DNA of 12,425 bases, from contig DCLG01000102.1 in NCBI GenBank assembly GCA_002320935.1, forward strand, positions 8,843 to 21,267, given 5' to 3'. Below are positions 7,558 through 12,425 of the stretch, piece by piece (position 1 is the stretch's first letter; every line of letters begins with the position of its first letter). Under the pieces are notes generated by a model, which saw only the letters and a program-made list of their open reading frames with translations, was not told where the DNA came from and did not search any database. The DNA comes from Pedobacter sp. UBA1654 (GTDB lineage Bacteria > Bacteroidota > Bacteroidia > Sphingobacteriales > Sphingobacteriaceae). Position numbers and translations under genes: made by a program.

Positions 7558-7587
7558 CGAAAGTAGCTAATGAATGGTAAATTCAAA
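7558..7587 (-). promoter_or_regulatory. Candidate promoter of the GtrA-family gene
   Basis: On the minus strand TTTG (7587-7584) is followed by 18 bases and TACTTTCG (7565-7558), one mismatch from TAnnTTTG. It would start transcription near 7554, about 10 nt before the ATG at 7543. The -33 element lies inside the 3' arm of the CAP-gene hairpin. Confidence 0.4.
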
Positions 7588-7619
7588 GCACTTCTATTCT
7601 TTTATTCAGGTGCTTTGAA
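7582..7619 (-). terminator. Hairpin at the end of the CAP-domain gene
   Basis: A perfect 10 bp inverted repeat, TTCAAAGCAC (7582-7591) and GTGCTTTGAA (7610-7619), encloses an 18-base T-rich loop. The CAP gene's stop codon lies in the loop. On the minus strand the hairpin is followed by TTTACCATTC, only moderately T-rich. It is probably a terminator, though the long loop makes it atypical. Confidence 0.42.
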
Positions 7620-8348
7620 GTTCCGAAGTGCAACAAAGTCGATTGTTGCACTGTATTTGTAATGCGGATGCGGCTGAATGCTAACACCTACTATGTTGAT
7701 CCCCAATGTCTTGTTTAAGATATTCTTGCGATGCCCCAGATCCGGGACGCCCTTGTCCAATAACAATAAACTTACATTTGCCAGTGCAGATGAAAAGCCG
7801 AATGCAAGATTTTCGGCCATCCCATGGTTTGGATAGTACTTCCTGATGCGATCAACCATGGTTCGCCCGTCGGAAGAATTATGTCCGGCTATATTTTTCT
7901 TGTTCATATCCCTGCCGTGTTGGCGTGCTACATAGGTTAGGGTTTCATCCGGGTATAACAAACCGAGGTTTTTAATATTTTGCAGGTCCTGTTCCAGTCC
8001 GCGGTAATAGGGGTCATTCCGGCTTACCCGAACTTCTTTATAGTTGCTATACTGTTTCATTTTCGAATTGTGTTCATCGATATACTGTTGGAAGTACGTA
8101 TCGAAAAAGCGCTTTCCGTCCATTCTGACCAGGTTCATATAGAAGATTATCTTCTTCTCTTCAGTACTGAGGTATTTAACGTTTTTGGCAGTATTAGCCA
8201 GGTTGAGCTCTGCCGTGGTCCATTTGGCTGCCGAAGGGTCATCAAATAAGGTGAGGACTTGGTGTTGGTTTTGCAGCAAATCTGCAGTATTATTGGAAGT
8301 TGCGTAAGTTGAAAGTGCAATTAAAAAAGCGAAAAGAATTGATTTCAT
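7602..8348 (-). CDS. Secreted CAP/SCP-domain protein
   Basis: A 248-residue protein with a Sec signal peptide (hydrophobic residues 4-12, likely cleaved near ATS, residue 18). It would act in the periplasm or outside the cell. The CAP (cysteine-rich secretory/antigen 5/PR-1) domain occupies about residues 115-245. The signature residues are visible: H144 (ARQHGRDM), H156 (AGHNSSDG), E179 (MAENLAFG) and H206 (LGHRKNIL). About 90 residues between the signal peptide and the CAP domain contain a charged helical stretch (STEEKKIIFYMNLVRMDGKR, 61-80). Bacterial CAP proteins have no single agreed function. It appears to be a single-gene unit, 83 bp beyond yceH and 58 bp before the gtrA-type gene. 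Confidence 0.88.
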   Translation of the reverse strand: MKSILFAFLIALSTYATSNNTADLLQNQHQVLTLFDDPSAAKWTTAELNLANTAKNVKYLSTEEKKIIFYMNLVRMDGKRFFDTYFQQYIDEHNSKMKQYSNYKEVRVSRNDPYYRGLEQDLQNIKNLGLLYPDETLTYVARQHGRDMNKKNIAGHNSSDGRTMVDRIRKYYPNHGMAENLAFGFSSALANVSLLLLDKGVPDLGHRKNILNKTLGINIVGVSIQPHPHYKYSATIDFVALRNFKAPE

Positions 8349-8394
8349 GTTCCCTAAACGAATTTAGACAGTTTTTAATACACCGCCTTTACCA

Positions 8395-8407
8395 TTTAAG
8401 ACTTAAA
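8395..8407. promoter_or_regulatory. 13 bp palindrome upstream of the CAP-domain gene
   Basis: TTTAAG-A-CTTAAA is a perfect palindrome with a one-base centre, in the 83 bp gap between yceH and the CAP gene, about 47 bp before the CAP start. It could be an operator, but AT-rich palindromes of this size arise by chance fairly often. Confidence 0.2.
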
Positions 8408-8431
8408 CACATGTAGAAGGTTTATCGCTTT

Positions 8432-9070
8432 CTAGATAAGTTGATCAAGTATGGCCTTAAGCTGCTGTACTTCAGCTTCTAGTTTAGCTATACGTTCCTC
8501 TAACTTTGAATCCACAAGATTGCCGCTTTCAAGTGGCATTTCCTGTAAGTCTTCGACCTGATCTCCCCCAAAGAGCTGAATGTATCGGGCTTCCTTCTGA
8601 CCCGCTCTCTTTGTTAGTTGTTTTACAAAAGCAGGCTCAGTACTGGCTAATCTCTGAAGGTTTTCCTGAACATCTTCAATCGTGTCAAATTCATATAGTC
8701 TACCTGAGCTTGTGTTTATTTCTCCCGGTGTAAGTGGTCCCCGAAGTAACAATAAACAGATGATTGCCAGATCGGCAGGTAGCAGGGGGTAGTAGATTGC
8801 CAGATTGTGCTTCCATTTTACAGCACGGCTACCAGAAGCTGTAACGGTACTTGCGAGACCTTTAATCTTCAAGGTATTAAGCGTAAGTACAACAGTTTCC
8901 TCGTCGTAATTCAGTACCGGATTTCTGGAAGTCTTTTGATTGCAGGCTGCTGTCAGCGCATTTATCGTCATCGGATAATAATCCGGTGTGGTCTTGCTTT
9001 TTTCAAGCAGCGCACCAAGAACACGCTGCTCCTGAGCATTGAGCAGGAGCATGGGTTTTGTTTCTTCCAT
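8432..9070 (-). CDS. yceH: YceH family protein (UPF0502/DUF480)
   Basis: A 212-residue protein closely matching the pattern of E. coli YceH (about 215 residues). It opens with LNAQEQRVLGALLEKSKTTP (10-29), then YYPMTINALTAACNQKTSRN (31-50), LLLRGPLTPGE (107-117) and a coiled-coil C-terminus (about 186-212, LEERIAKLEAEVQQLK). The fold is two tandem winged-helix domains, so it may bind nucleic acid. Its cellular role is not established. It starts 14 bp after the stop of the 32-codon micropeptide gene and has no promoter-like element of its own in that gap, so it is probably the last gene of the UbiA-like operon. Confidence 0.92.
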   Translation of the reverse strand: MEETKPMLLLNAQEQRVLGALLEKSKTTPDYYPMTINALTAACNQKTSRNPVLNYDEETVVLTLNTLKIKGLASTVTASGSRAVKWKHNLAIYYPLLPADLAIICLLLLRGPLTPGEINTSSGRLYEFDTIEDVQENLQRLASTEPAFVKQLTKRAGQKEARYIQLFGGDQVEDLQEMPLESGNLVDSKLEERIAKLEAEVQQLKAILDQLI

Positions 9071-9084
9071 TAATTCCTTGGGAA

Positions 9085-9183
9085 TTAGCGTACTCTATTC
9101 TTTACGAAAGTTAAATAAAGGGCAGTAATAAAGACGATGATACTGCAAATTCCAAAAAGTAGGGCTAAATCTGTGTTGCTCAT
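9085..9183 (-). CDS. 32-residue single-span membrane micropeptide
   Basis: The ATG at 9183-9181 overlaps the TGA stop of the methyltransferase gene (9182-9180) in an ATGA junction. The frame runs 32 codons to TAA at 9087-9085. The peptide starts MSNTDLALLFG, has one hydrophobic span over about residues 6-27, and ends in a basic tail VKNRVR (27-32). By the positive-inside rule the C-terminus should face the cytoplasm. The same ATGA junction joins the two genes upstream, which strongly suggests that the frame is translated. I do not recognise the family. Size and layout resemble small subunits of membrane complexes (as KdpF is for Kdp), suggesting a partner of the UbiA-like protein. That is inference. 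Confidence 0.6.
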   Translation of the reverse strand: MSNTDLALLFGICSIIVFITALYLTFVKNRVR

Positions 9184-9848
9184 GATTCTAAATTTTGGAT
9201 GAAGGTAGGTAATTTCCCTGATTTCTGAAAAATAATTGATTCAATGAAGCCTTTGTAGTACTGTTTCTGTTTCAGGATCTTGAAATTGTTATTTGCGAAA
9301 TATTGATCCATTGCCGGCATTTTACTTGCTTCTACATGTGCAATTTTTCGGAAAAAGGCATACATTAAATTCAGCATTGTCGACTTCCAGCGGACACCTT
9401 TACCAGGGTCGACCTTAAAATCGGTGTAGAGCCACATGCCTCCGAGTTTTAAATGTTTAAACAAAAGATGGAACACCCAAATGGCTCTGCTGTCCACGAA
9501 GTTGTCGAACAGAAAGGCTGTGTGTATGACATCAAATTCATGAGGGCAGGCATAAGTTTCTATATCACTATGTACAAACTCGACCTGATTGGATCCATAA
9601 TCCCTTCTTTTCGCCCGTGCCAGCATCTTTTCTGAAAGTTCCACGTAAATGATATCTAAGCCTTCCCTGTGAATTTTTGTGATTTCCTCCAGAATCCAGC
9701 CGGTTCCGCCGCCTACAATTAAGACAGATGCACCTGCTTTAATATGTTCCAATTGTTCCACCTGTGCGTTTACCTGAGCATTCAAAAAGATTGTGCGACT
9801 TAAAACATCGTAAGAACCTGAAATCGCATCGTAGTTGTTAGTTTTCAT
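9180..9848 (-). CDS. Class I SAM-dependent methyltransferase
   Basis: A 222-residue Rossmann-fold methyltransferase. Motif I is VLIVGGGTG (42-50), the acidic residue closing strand 2 is E70 (YVELS), the adenine-side acidic segment is HSDIETY (93-99), and motif IV-like FDVIHTAFLFDNF covers 105-117. The N-terminal NYDAISGSYDVLSR resembles the UbiE-type layout. I chose the ATG at 9848 because its first bases form an ATGA overlap with the stop of the UbiA-like gene. An upstream TTG (9872) would add eight residues and is less likely. The substrate is unknown. Pairing with a UbiA-superfamily protein recalls MenA/UbiE in quinone synthesis, but this is too divergent to call UbiE. An isoprenoid, quinone-like or lipid substrate is a hypothesis from context. 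Confidence 0.88.
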   Translation of the reverse strand: MKTNNYDAISGSYDVLSRTIFLNAQVNAQVEQLEHIKAGASVLIVGGGTGWILEEITKIHREGLDIIYVELSEKMLARAKRRDYGSNQVEFVHSDIETYACPHEFDVIHTAFLFDNFVDSRAIWVFHLLFKHLKLGGMWLYTDFKVDPGKGVRWKSTMLNLMYAFFRKIAHVEASKMPAMDQYFANNNFKILKQKQYYKGFIESIIFQKSGKLPTFIQNLES

Positions 9849-10750
9849 ATCATCGTACCTGCGATTCCGCAACAGGCTTTCAGCAAAATAAGACCATCTA
9901 TAACAATTAGGTAGTATAATATCGGCTTTTTTAGATTTAGTGAAAACGCGACCACAAGGGTTAGTAAGAACGGGATTGAATTTATCAGCACTTGCTCTGA
10001 TGGGATGTGCTCAAAGCTTGTGAAAACCAGAAAACTCAGCATTCCGATGGTAAGTAAGGGGATGAGTATAAAAAAAATGGTTTTGTTAATACCGAATTGT
10101 ACTACAAATGTTTTTAGCTCTTTATTTGCGTCTATTTCATAATCCTTTATATCAAACATGATCGCATTCACTGTACAAAACATCCAGTTTTTTACAAAGA
10201 GCCATAACCAAAACTCCCCAGCAGGGAAATTGGTATCATTTTCTACTTTTGATATTATCAGTGGGAGAATGTTTACCGTACAGGCCCATATAAAACCAAT
10301 GATAAATGGCTTTAGCCAACCGGTATTACGCAGGTTTAGATTAAAGAAGTATGAAGGAAGCAGACCGTAGTAGAGAAAGGCAATTAAAAGCATGAAAACT
10401 GTGCCGGCCCAATAATACCATGGCAAATGGAGAATTGCATTTAAATTACCTAAAAAGAGGAACAGGAAAGCTGAAAATCCTAATATCGACAATGTCCACT
10501 GGCTGTATCTAAGGAATCGCTGATTTTTAATAAACCAGCCCACCCTCGGGTTAGATGACCTGCTAAACCTGGTTGCTCCCATGTAGGCATGCGTGTAATA
10601 AACAACCGGTGCACAGAATATCATGATGTAGTAAGGGAAAGAATTAAATTCCAGACCCAGCTGCAGTGTTGATTCCATGGTTAAAGCTATCGCAAGCAGT
10701 CCAATGAAGTAATTGCCGAAAAATATGAACCTGATCAGCTTCGCAACCAT
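9845..10750 (-). CDS. UbiA-superfamily membrane protein lacking the first Asp-rich motif
   Basis: A 301-residue polytopic membrane protein with about eight or nine hydrophobic spans. It has a clear UbiA second motif, FDIKDYEIDANKELKTFVVQFG split as D200, D203 and D207 followed by a T and an FG at 219-220. UbiA prenyltransferases also need an N/D-rich first motif (NxxxD type) on helix 2 to bind diphosphate. At the matching place (about 57-76, MGATRFSRSSNPRVGWFIKN) no such Asp residues occur. The protein may therefore be an altered prenyltransferase or do something else. I chose ATG at 10750; a TTG at 10774 would add eight residues and would start right beside the glyS terminator. The methyltransferase start overlaps its stop. 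Function is inferred only at superfamily level. Confidence 0.75.
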   Translation of the reverse strand: MVAKLIRFIFFGNYFIGLLAIALTMESTLQLGLEFNSFPYYIMIFCAPVVYYTHAYMGATRFSRSSNPRVGWFIKNQRFLRYSQWTLSILGFSAFLFLFLGNLNAILHLPWYYWAGTVFMLLIAFLYYGLLPSYFFNLNLRNTGWLKPFIIGFIWACTVNILPLIISKVENDTNFPAGEFWLWLFVKNWMFCTVNAIMFDIKDYEIDANKELKTFVVQFGINKTIFFILIPLLTIGMLSFLVFTSFEHIPSEQVLINSIPFLLTLVVAFSLNLKKPILYYLIVIDGLILLKACCGIAGTMI

Positions 10751-10776
10751 CTGAAGTATAAAGGAGTAAAACAAAC

Positions 10777-10803
10777 AAGCCCTGGCGGGGTTTGCCAGGG
10801 CTT
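10777..10803 (-). terminator. Intrinsic terminator of glyS
   Basis: A perfect 10 bp stem, AAGCCCTGGC (10777-10786) and GCCAGGGCTT (10794-10803), with a 7-base loop. On the minus strand it is followed by GTTTGTTTTAC, a good U-tract, 6 bp after the glyS stop. The plus-strand side is also T-rich (TGTTATTTATCTT). The UbiA-like gene begins only 26 bp beyond the hairpin. Confidence 0.85.
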
Positions 10804-10809
10804 TGTTAT

Positions 10810-12291
10810 TTATCTTAATAGGTTTTTCCAGCTTACTTTGTTGGATATGATCTCCTGAAGATCTTTAATCTCAATTCTCTGCTGTTCCATGGTGTCGCGG
10901 TGACGAATGGTAACGGTATTATCTTCAAGTGTCTGATGATCTACAGTCAAACAAAAAGGTGTACCGATTGCATCCTGTCTGCGATAACGTTTCCCAATTG
11001 CGTCTTTTTCTTCGTAAATGCAGTTGAAATCGAACTTCAAACTGTTCATGATCTCTCTTGCTTTGTCAGGCAATCCGTCTTTTTTCGTCAGTGGGAATAT
11101 CGCAACTTTAATTGGTGCCAGGCAAGGGTGAAGGCGTAACAAAGTACGACTATCTTTTTTGTCGCCCTCTGTCAGATCTTGTTCTTCCAGTGCATTGATC
11201 AGAGTTAAAAGGAACATACGGTCCAAACCAATTGATGTCTCAATAACGTAAGGCACATAGTTCCCGTAAGGTTTACCTTCTTCGTTTAAGTCGTTATCGA
11301 AGTACTGCATTTTTTTGCCTGAAAACTCCTGATGTTGGCTGAGGTCAAAGTCGGTACGGCTATGAATACCTTCAACTTCTTTGAAGCCAAAAGGGAATTC
11401 AAACTCAATGTCGGTAGCTGCATTTGCATAATGCGCTAATTTAGCATGGTCATGATACCGGTACTGAGCTTCATTAGAGCCTAATGCCAGGTGCCAATTT
11501 AGGCGCGCTTCTTTCCAGTATTCGAACCATTTTTTGTCTTCTCCCGGGCGAACAAAGAATTGCATCTCCATCTGTTCGAATTCACGCATACGCATGATGA
11601 ACTGGCGGGCAATGACTTCGTTTCTAAACGCTTTTCCAATTTGTGCAATTCCGAAGGGGATTTTCATCCGCCCTGTTTTTTGTACATTCAGAAAATTTAC
11701 AAAAATACCCTGGGCAGTTTCCGGACGTAAGTATACTTCATCAGAACCTTCAGCCATTGCACCAAACTGCGTGCTGAACATCAGGTTGAACTGACGTACC
11801 TCGGTCCAGTTTCTGGTGCCACTTACCGGGCAAACAATCTCGTGTTCTTCAATAAGTGTTTTTAATTGCTCCAGGTTATCCGCTGCTAATGCAGCATCCA
11901 TGTCAGCCTGTAGTTTGGCTGCTTTATCTGTTTTGCCGTCCTTCTCATATCTGGTGATTTTATCTTCCAGCAACTGATCTGCACGGTATCTTTTCTTGGA
12001 ATCCTTGTTATCGATCATGGGATCATTGAAACCATCCACATGCCCACTTGCTTTCCACACTTTTGGATGCATAAAAATTGCAGAGTCAATACCTACAATG
12101 TTTTCGTGCATCTGTACCATGGCTTTCCACCAATACGTTTTAATGTTGTTCTTTAATTCTGCACCCAATTGCCCGTAATCATATACGGCACTCAGTCCAT
12201 CATAAATCTCGCTGCTCTGGAATACGAAACCATATTCTTTTGCATGTGATATTACATTCTTAAATTGTTCGTCGTGATTAGTTTTAGCCAT
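10810..12291 (-). CDS. glyS: Glycine--tRNA ligase, single-chain dimeric type
   Basis: Charges tRNA-Gly with glycine using ATP, in the cytoplasm. The 493-residue product is the class II homodimeric GlyRS (sometimes called glyQS), not the alpha-beta type of E. coli. Visible motifs are the glycine-site segment YLRPETAQG (187-195), motif 2 FRNEVIARQF (222-231) with MREFEQMEMQFF (235-246), and motif 3 IGLDRMFL (354-361). The anticodon-binding domain covers about residues 395-493. A charged helical insert with QLLEDKITRYEKDGKTDKAA (106-125) lies within the catalytic part, before CPVSGTRNWTE. The ATG at 12291 fits the family's N-terminus and a perfect -7 box lies just upstream. A strong terminator follows the gene. 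Confidence 0.96.
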   Translation of the reverse strand: MAKTNHDEQFKNVISHAKEYGFVFQSSEIYDGLSAVYDYGQLGAELKNNIKTYWWKAMVQMHENIVGIDSAIFMHPKVWKASGHVDGFNDPMIDNKDSKKRYRADQLLEDKITRYEKDGKTDKAAKLQADMDAALAADNLEQLKTLIEEHEIVCPVSGTRNWTEVRQFNLMFSTQFGAMAEGSDEVYLRPETAQGIFVNFLNVQKTGRMKIPFGIAQIGKAFRNEVIARQFIMRMREFEQMEMQFFVRPGEDKKWFEYWKEARLNWHLALGSNEAQYRYHDHAKLAHYANAATDIEFEFPFGFKEVEGIHSRTDFDLSQHQEFSGKKMQYFDNDLNEEGKPYGNYVPYVIETSIGLDRMFLLTLINALEEQDLTEGDKKDSRTLLRLHPCLAPIKVAIFPLTKKDGLPDKAREIMNSLKFDFNCIYEEKDAIGKRYRRQDAIGTPFCLTVDHQTLEDNTVTIRHRDTMEQQRIEIKDLQEIISNKVSWKNLLR

Positions 12292-12295
12292 AATA

Positions 12296-12326
12296 TTGCA
12301 AATATAGAAAGTTGGGGTTACTTTTG
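12296..12326 (+). promoter_or_regulatory. Promoter of the plus-strand secreted-protein gene
   Basis: TTG (12296-12298), a 20-base spacer and TACTTTTG (12319-12326) match both halves of the Bacteroidota promoter consensus. The ATG starts just four bases after the -7 box, so the transcript should begin at or beside the start codon and be leaderless or nearly so. Confidence 0.55.
12299..12306 (-). promoter_or_regulatory. -7 box of the glyS promoter
   Basis: The minus-strand sequence TATATTTG is a perfect match to TAnnTTTG and ends 7 nt before the glyS ATG, so the 5' leader would be only a few bases. The -33 position on this strand has only a weak match. The box overlaps the spacer of the divergent promoter. 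Confidence 0.5.
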
Positions 12327-12329
12327 GAC

Positions 12330-12425
12330 ATGAAACGATTCAATCTTTTGGTGATTGCAGCCTGCTTTCTTTCTCTTACAGCAGGGGCTCAGCAAAAACA
12401 TCAACTCTCTTTCAATAATACTAAA
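12330..12425 (+). CDS. Start of a secreted protein, cut by window edge
   Basis: ATG at 12330 opens 32 codons that run to the window end. The N-terminus is a signal peptide: MKR, a hydrophobic core (NLLVIAACFLSL) and a likely signal peptidase I site after AGA, before QQKHQLSF. IAAC at 9-12 fits a lipobox on paper, but the hydrophobic part before it is too short for a lipoprotein signal. The mature protein is outside the window, so no function can be given. It is divergent from glyS, 38 bp apart. Confidence 0.8.
   Translation, partial: MKRFNLLVIAACFLSLTAGAQQKHQLSFNNTK

Noticed and set aside
9849..9872. Longer start (TTG) for the methyltransferase
   Set aside because: It would add eight residues overlapping the UbiA-like C-terminus; the ATG at 9848 in an ATGA junction is the better start.
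10751..10774. Longer start (TTG) for the UbiA-like protein
   Set aside because: It would begin right at the glyS terminator with no room for a leader; the ATG at 10750 fits better.
12354..12365. Lipobox-like IAAC in the last gene
   Set aside because: The Cys is at residue 12 with only about six hydrophobic residues before it; a signal peptidase I site after AGA is more likely.
1..12425. Mobile elements, CRISPR arrays, tRNA or rRNA genes
   Set aside because: No transposase or integrase, no regularly spaced repeats, and no tRNA-like cloverleaf or rRNA sequence was seen on either strand by eye.

Overview
The window looks like a chromosomal segment from a Bacteroidota bacterium, most likely of the Sphingobacteriaceae type (Pedobacter or Mucilaginibacter-like; the genus is a guess). 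The evidence is the protein types, the general lack of Shine-Dalgarno sequences, and several -33/-7 promoters of the TTTG / TAnnTTTG kind used by the Bacteroidota primary sigma factor. I see no mobile elements, tRNA or rRNA genes, or CRISPR arrays.

Left part (1-6986): an aromatic amino acid catabolism cluster. On the minus strand hmgA (homogentisate 1,2-dioxygenase) is followed after 22 bp by hppD (4-hydroxyphenylpyruvate dioxygenase, cut by the window edge). Divergent from hmgA, on the plus strand, lie fahA (fumarylacetoacetase-family hydrolase) and an FMN split-barrel flavin reductase-like gene that overlaps it by one base. Convergent to these, on the minus strand, an unusually long phenylalanine 4-hydroxylase is followed after 4 bp by a short-chain dehydrogenase. 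Together these give Phe -> Tyr, then (via an aminotransferase not present here) 4-hydroxyphenylpyruvate -> homogentisate -> maleylacetoacetate, and the final hydrolysis to fumarate and acetoacetate. No maleylacetoacetate isomerase, pterin carbinolamine dehydratase or tyrosine aminotransferase is encoded here. The 322 bp hmgA-fahA spacer holds a possible 34-residue leader ORF and hairpins.

Middle part (7070-8348, minus strand): a GtrA-family membrane protein and a secreted CAP/SCP-domain protein, apparently separate transcription units. A hairpin at the end of the CAP gene overlaps the proposed gtrA promoter.

Right part (8432-10750, minus strand): a compact operon of a UbiA-superfamily membrane protein lacking the first Asp-rich motif, a class I SAM methyltransferase, a 32-residue single-span membrane micropeptide and a YceH (UPF0502) protein. 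The first three are joined by two ATGA start/stop overlaps. I consider this the most likely undescribed system in the window. Upstream lies glyS (glycyl-tRNA synthetase) with a strong intrinsic terminator. At the right edge a secreted protein begins on the plus strand, and its promoter is interleaved with that of glyS in a 38 bp spacer.
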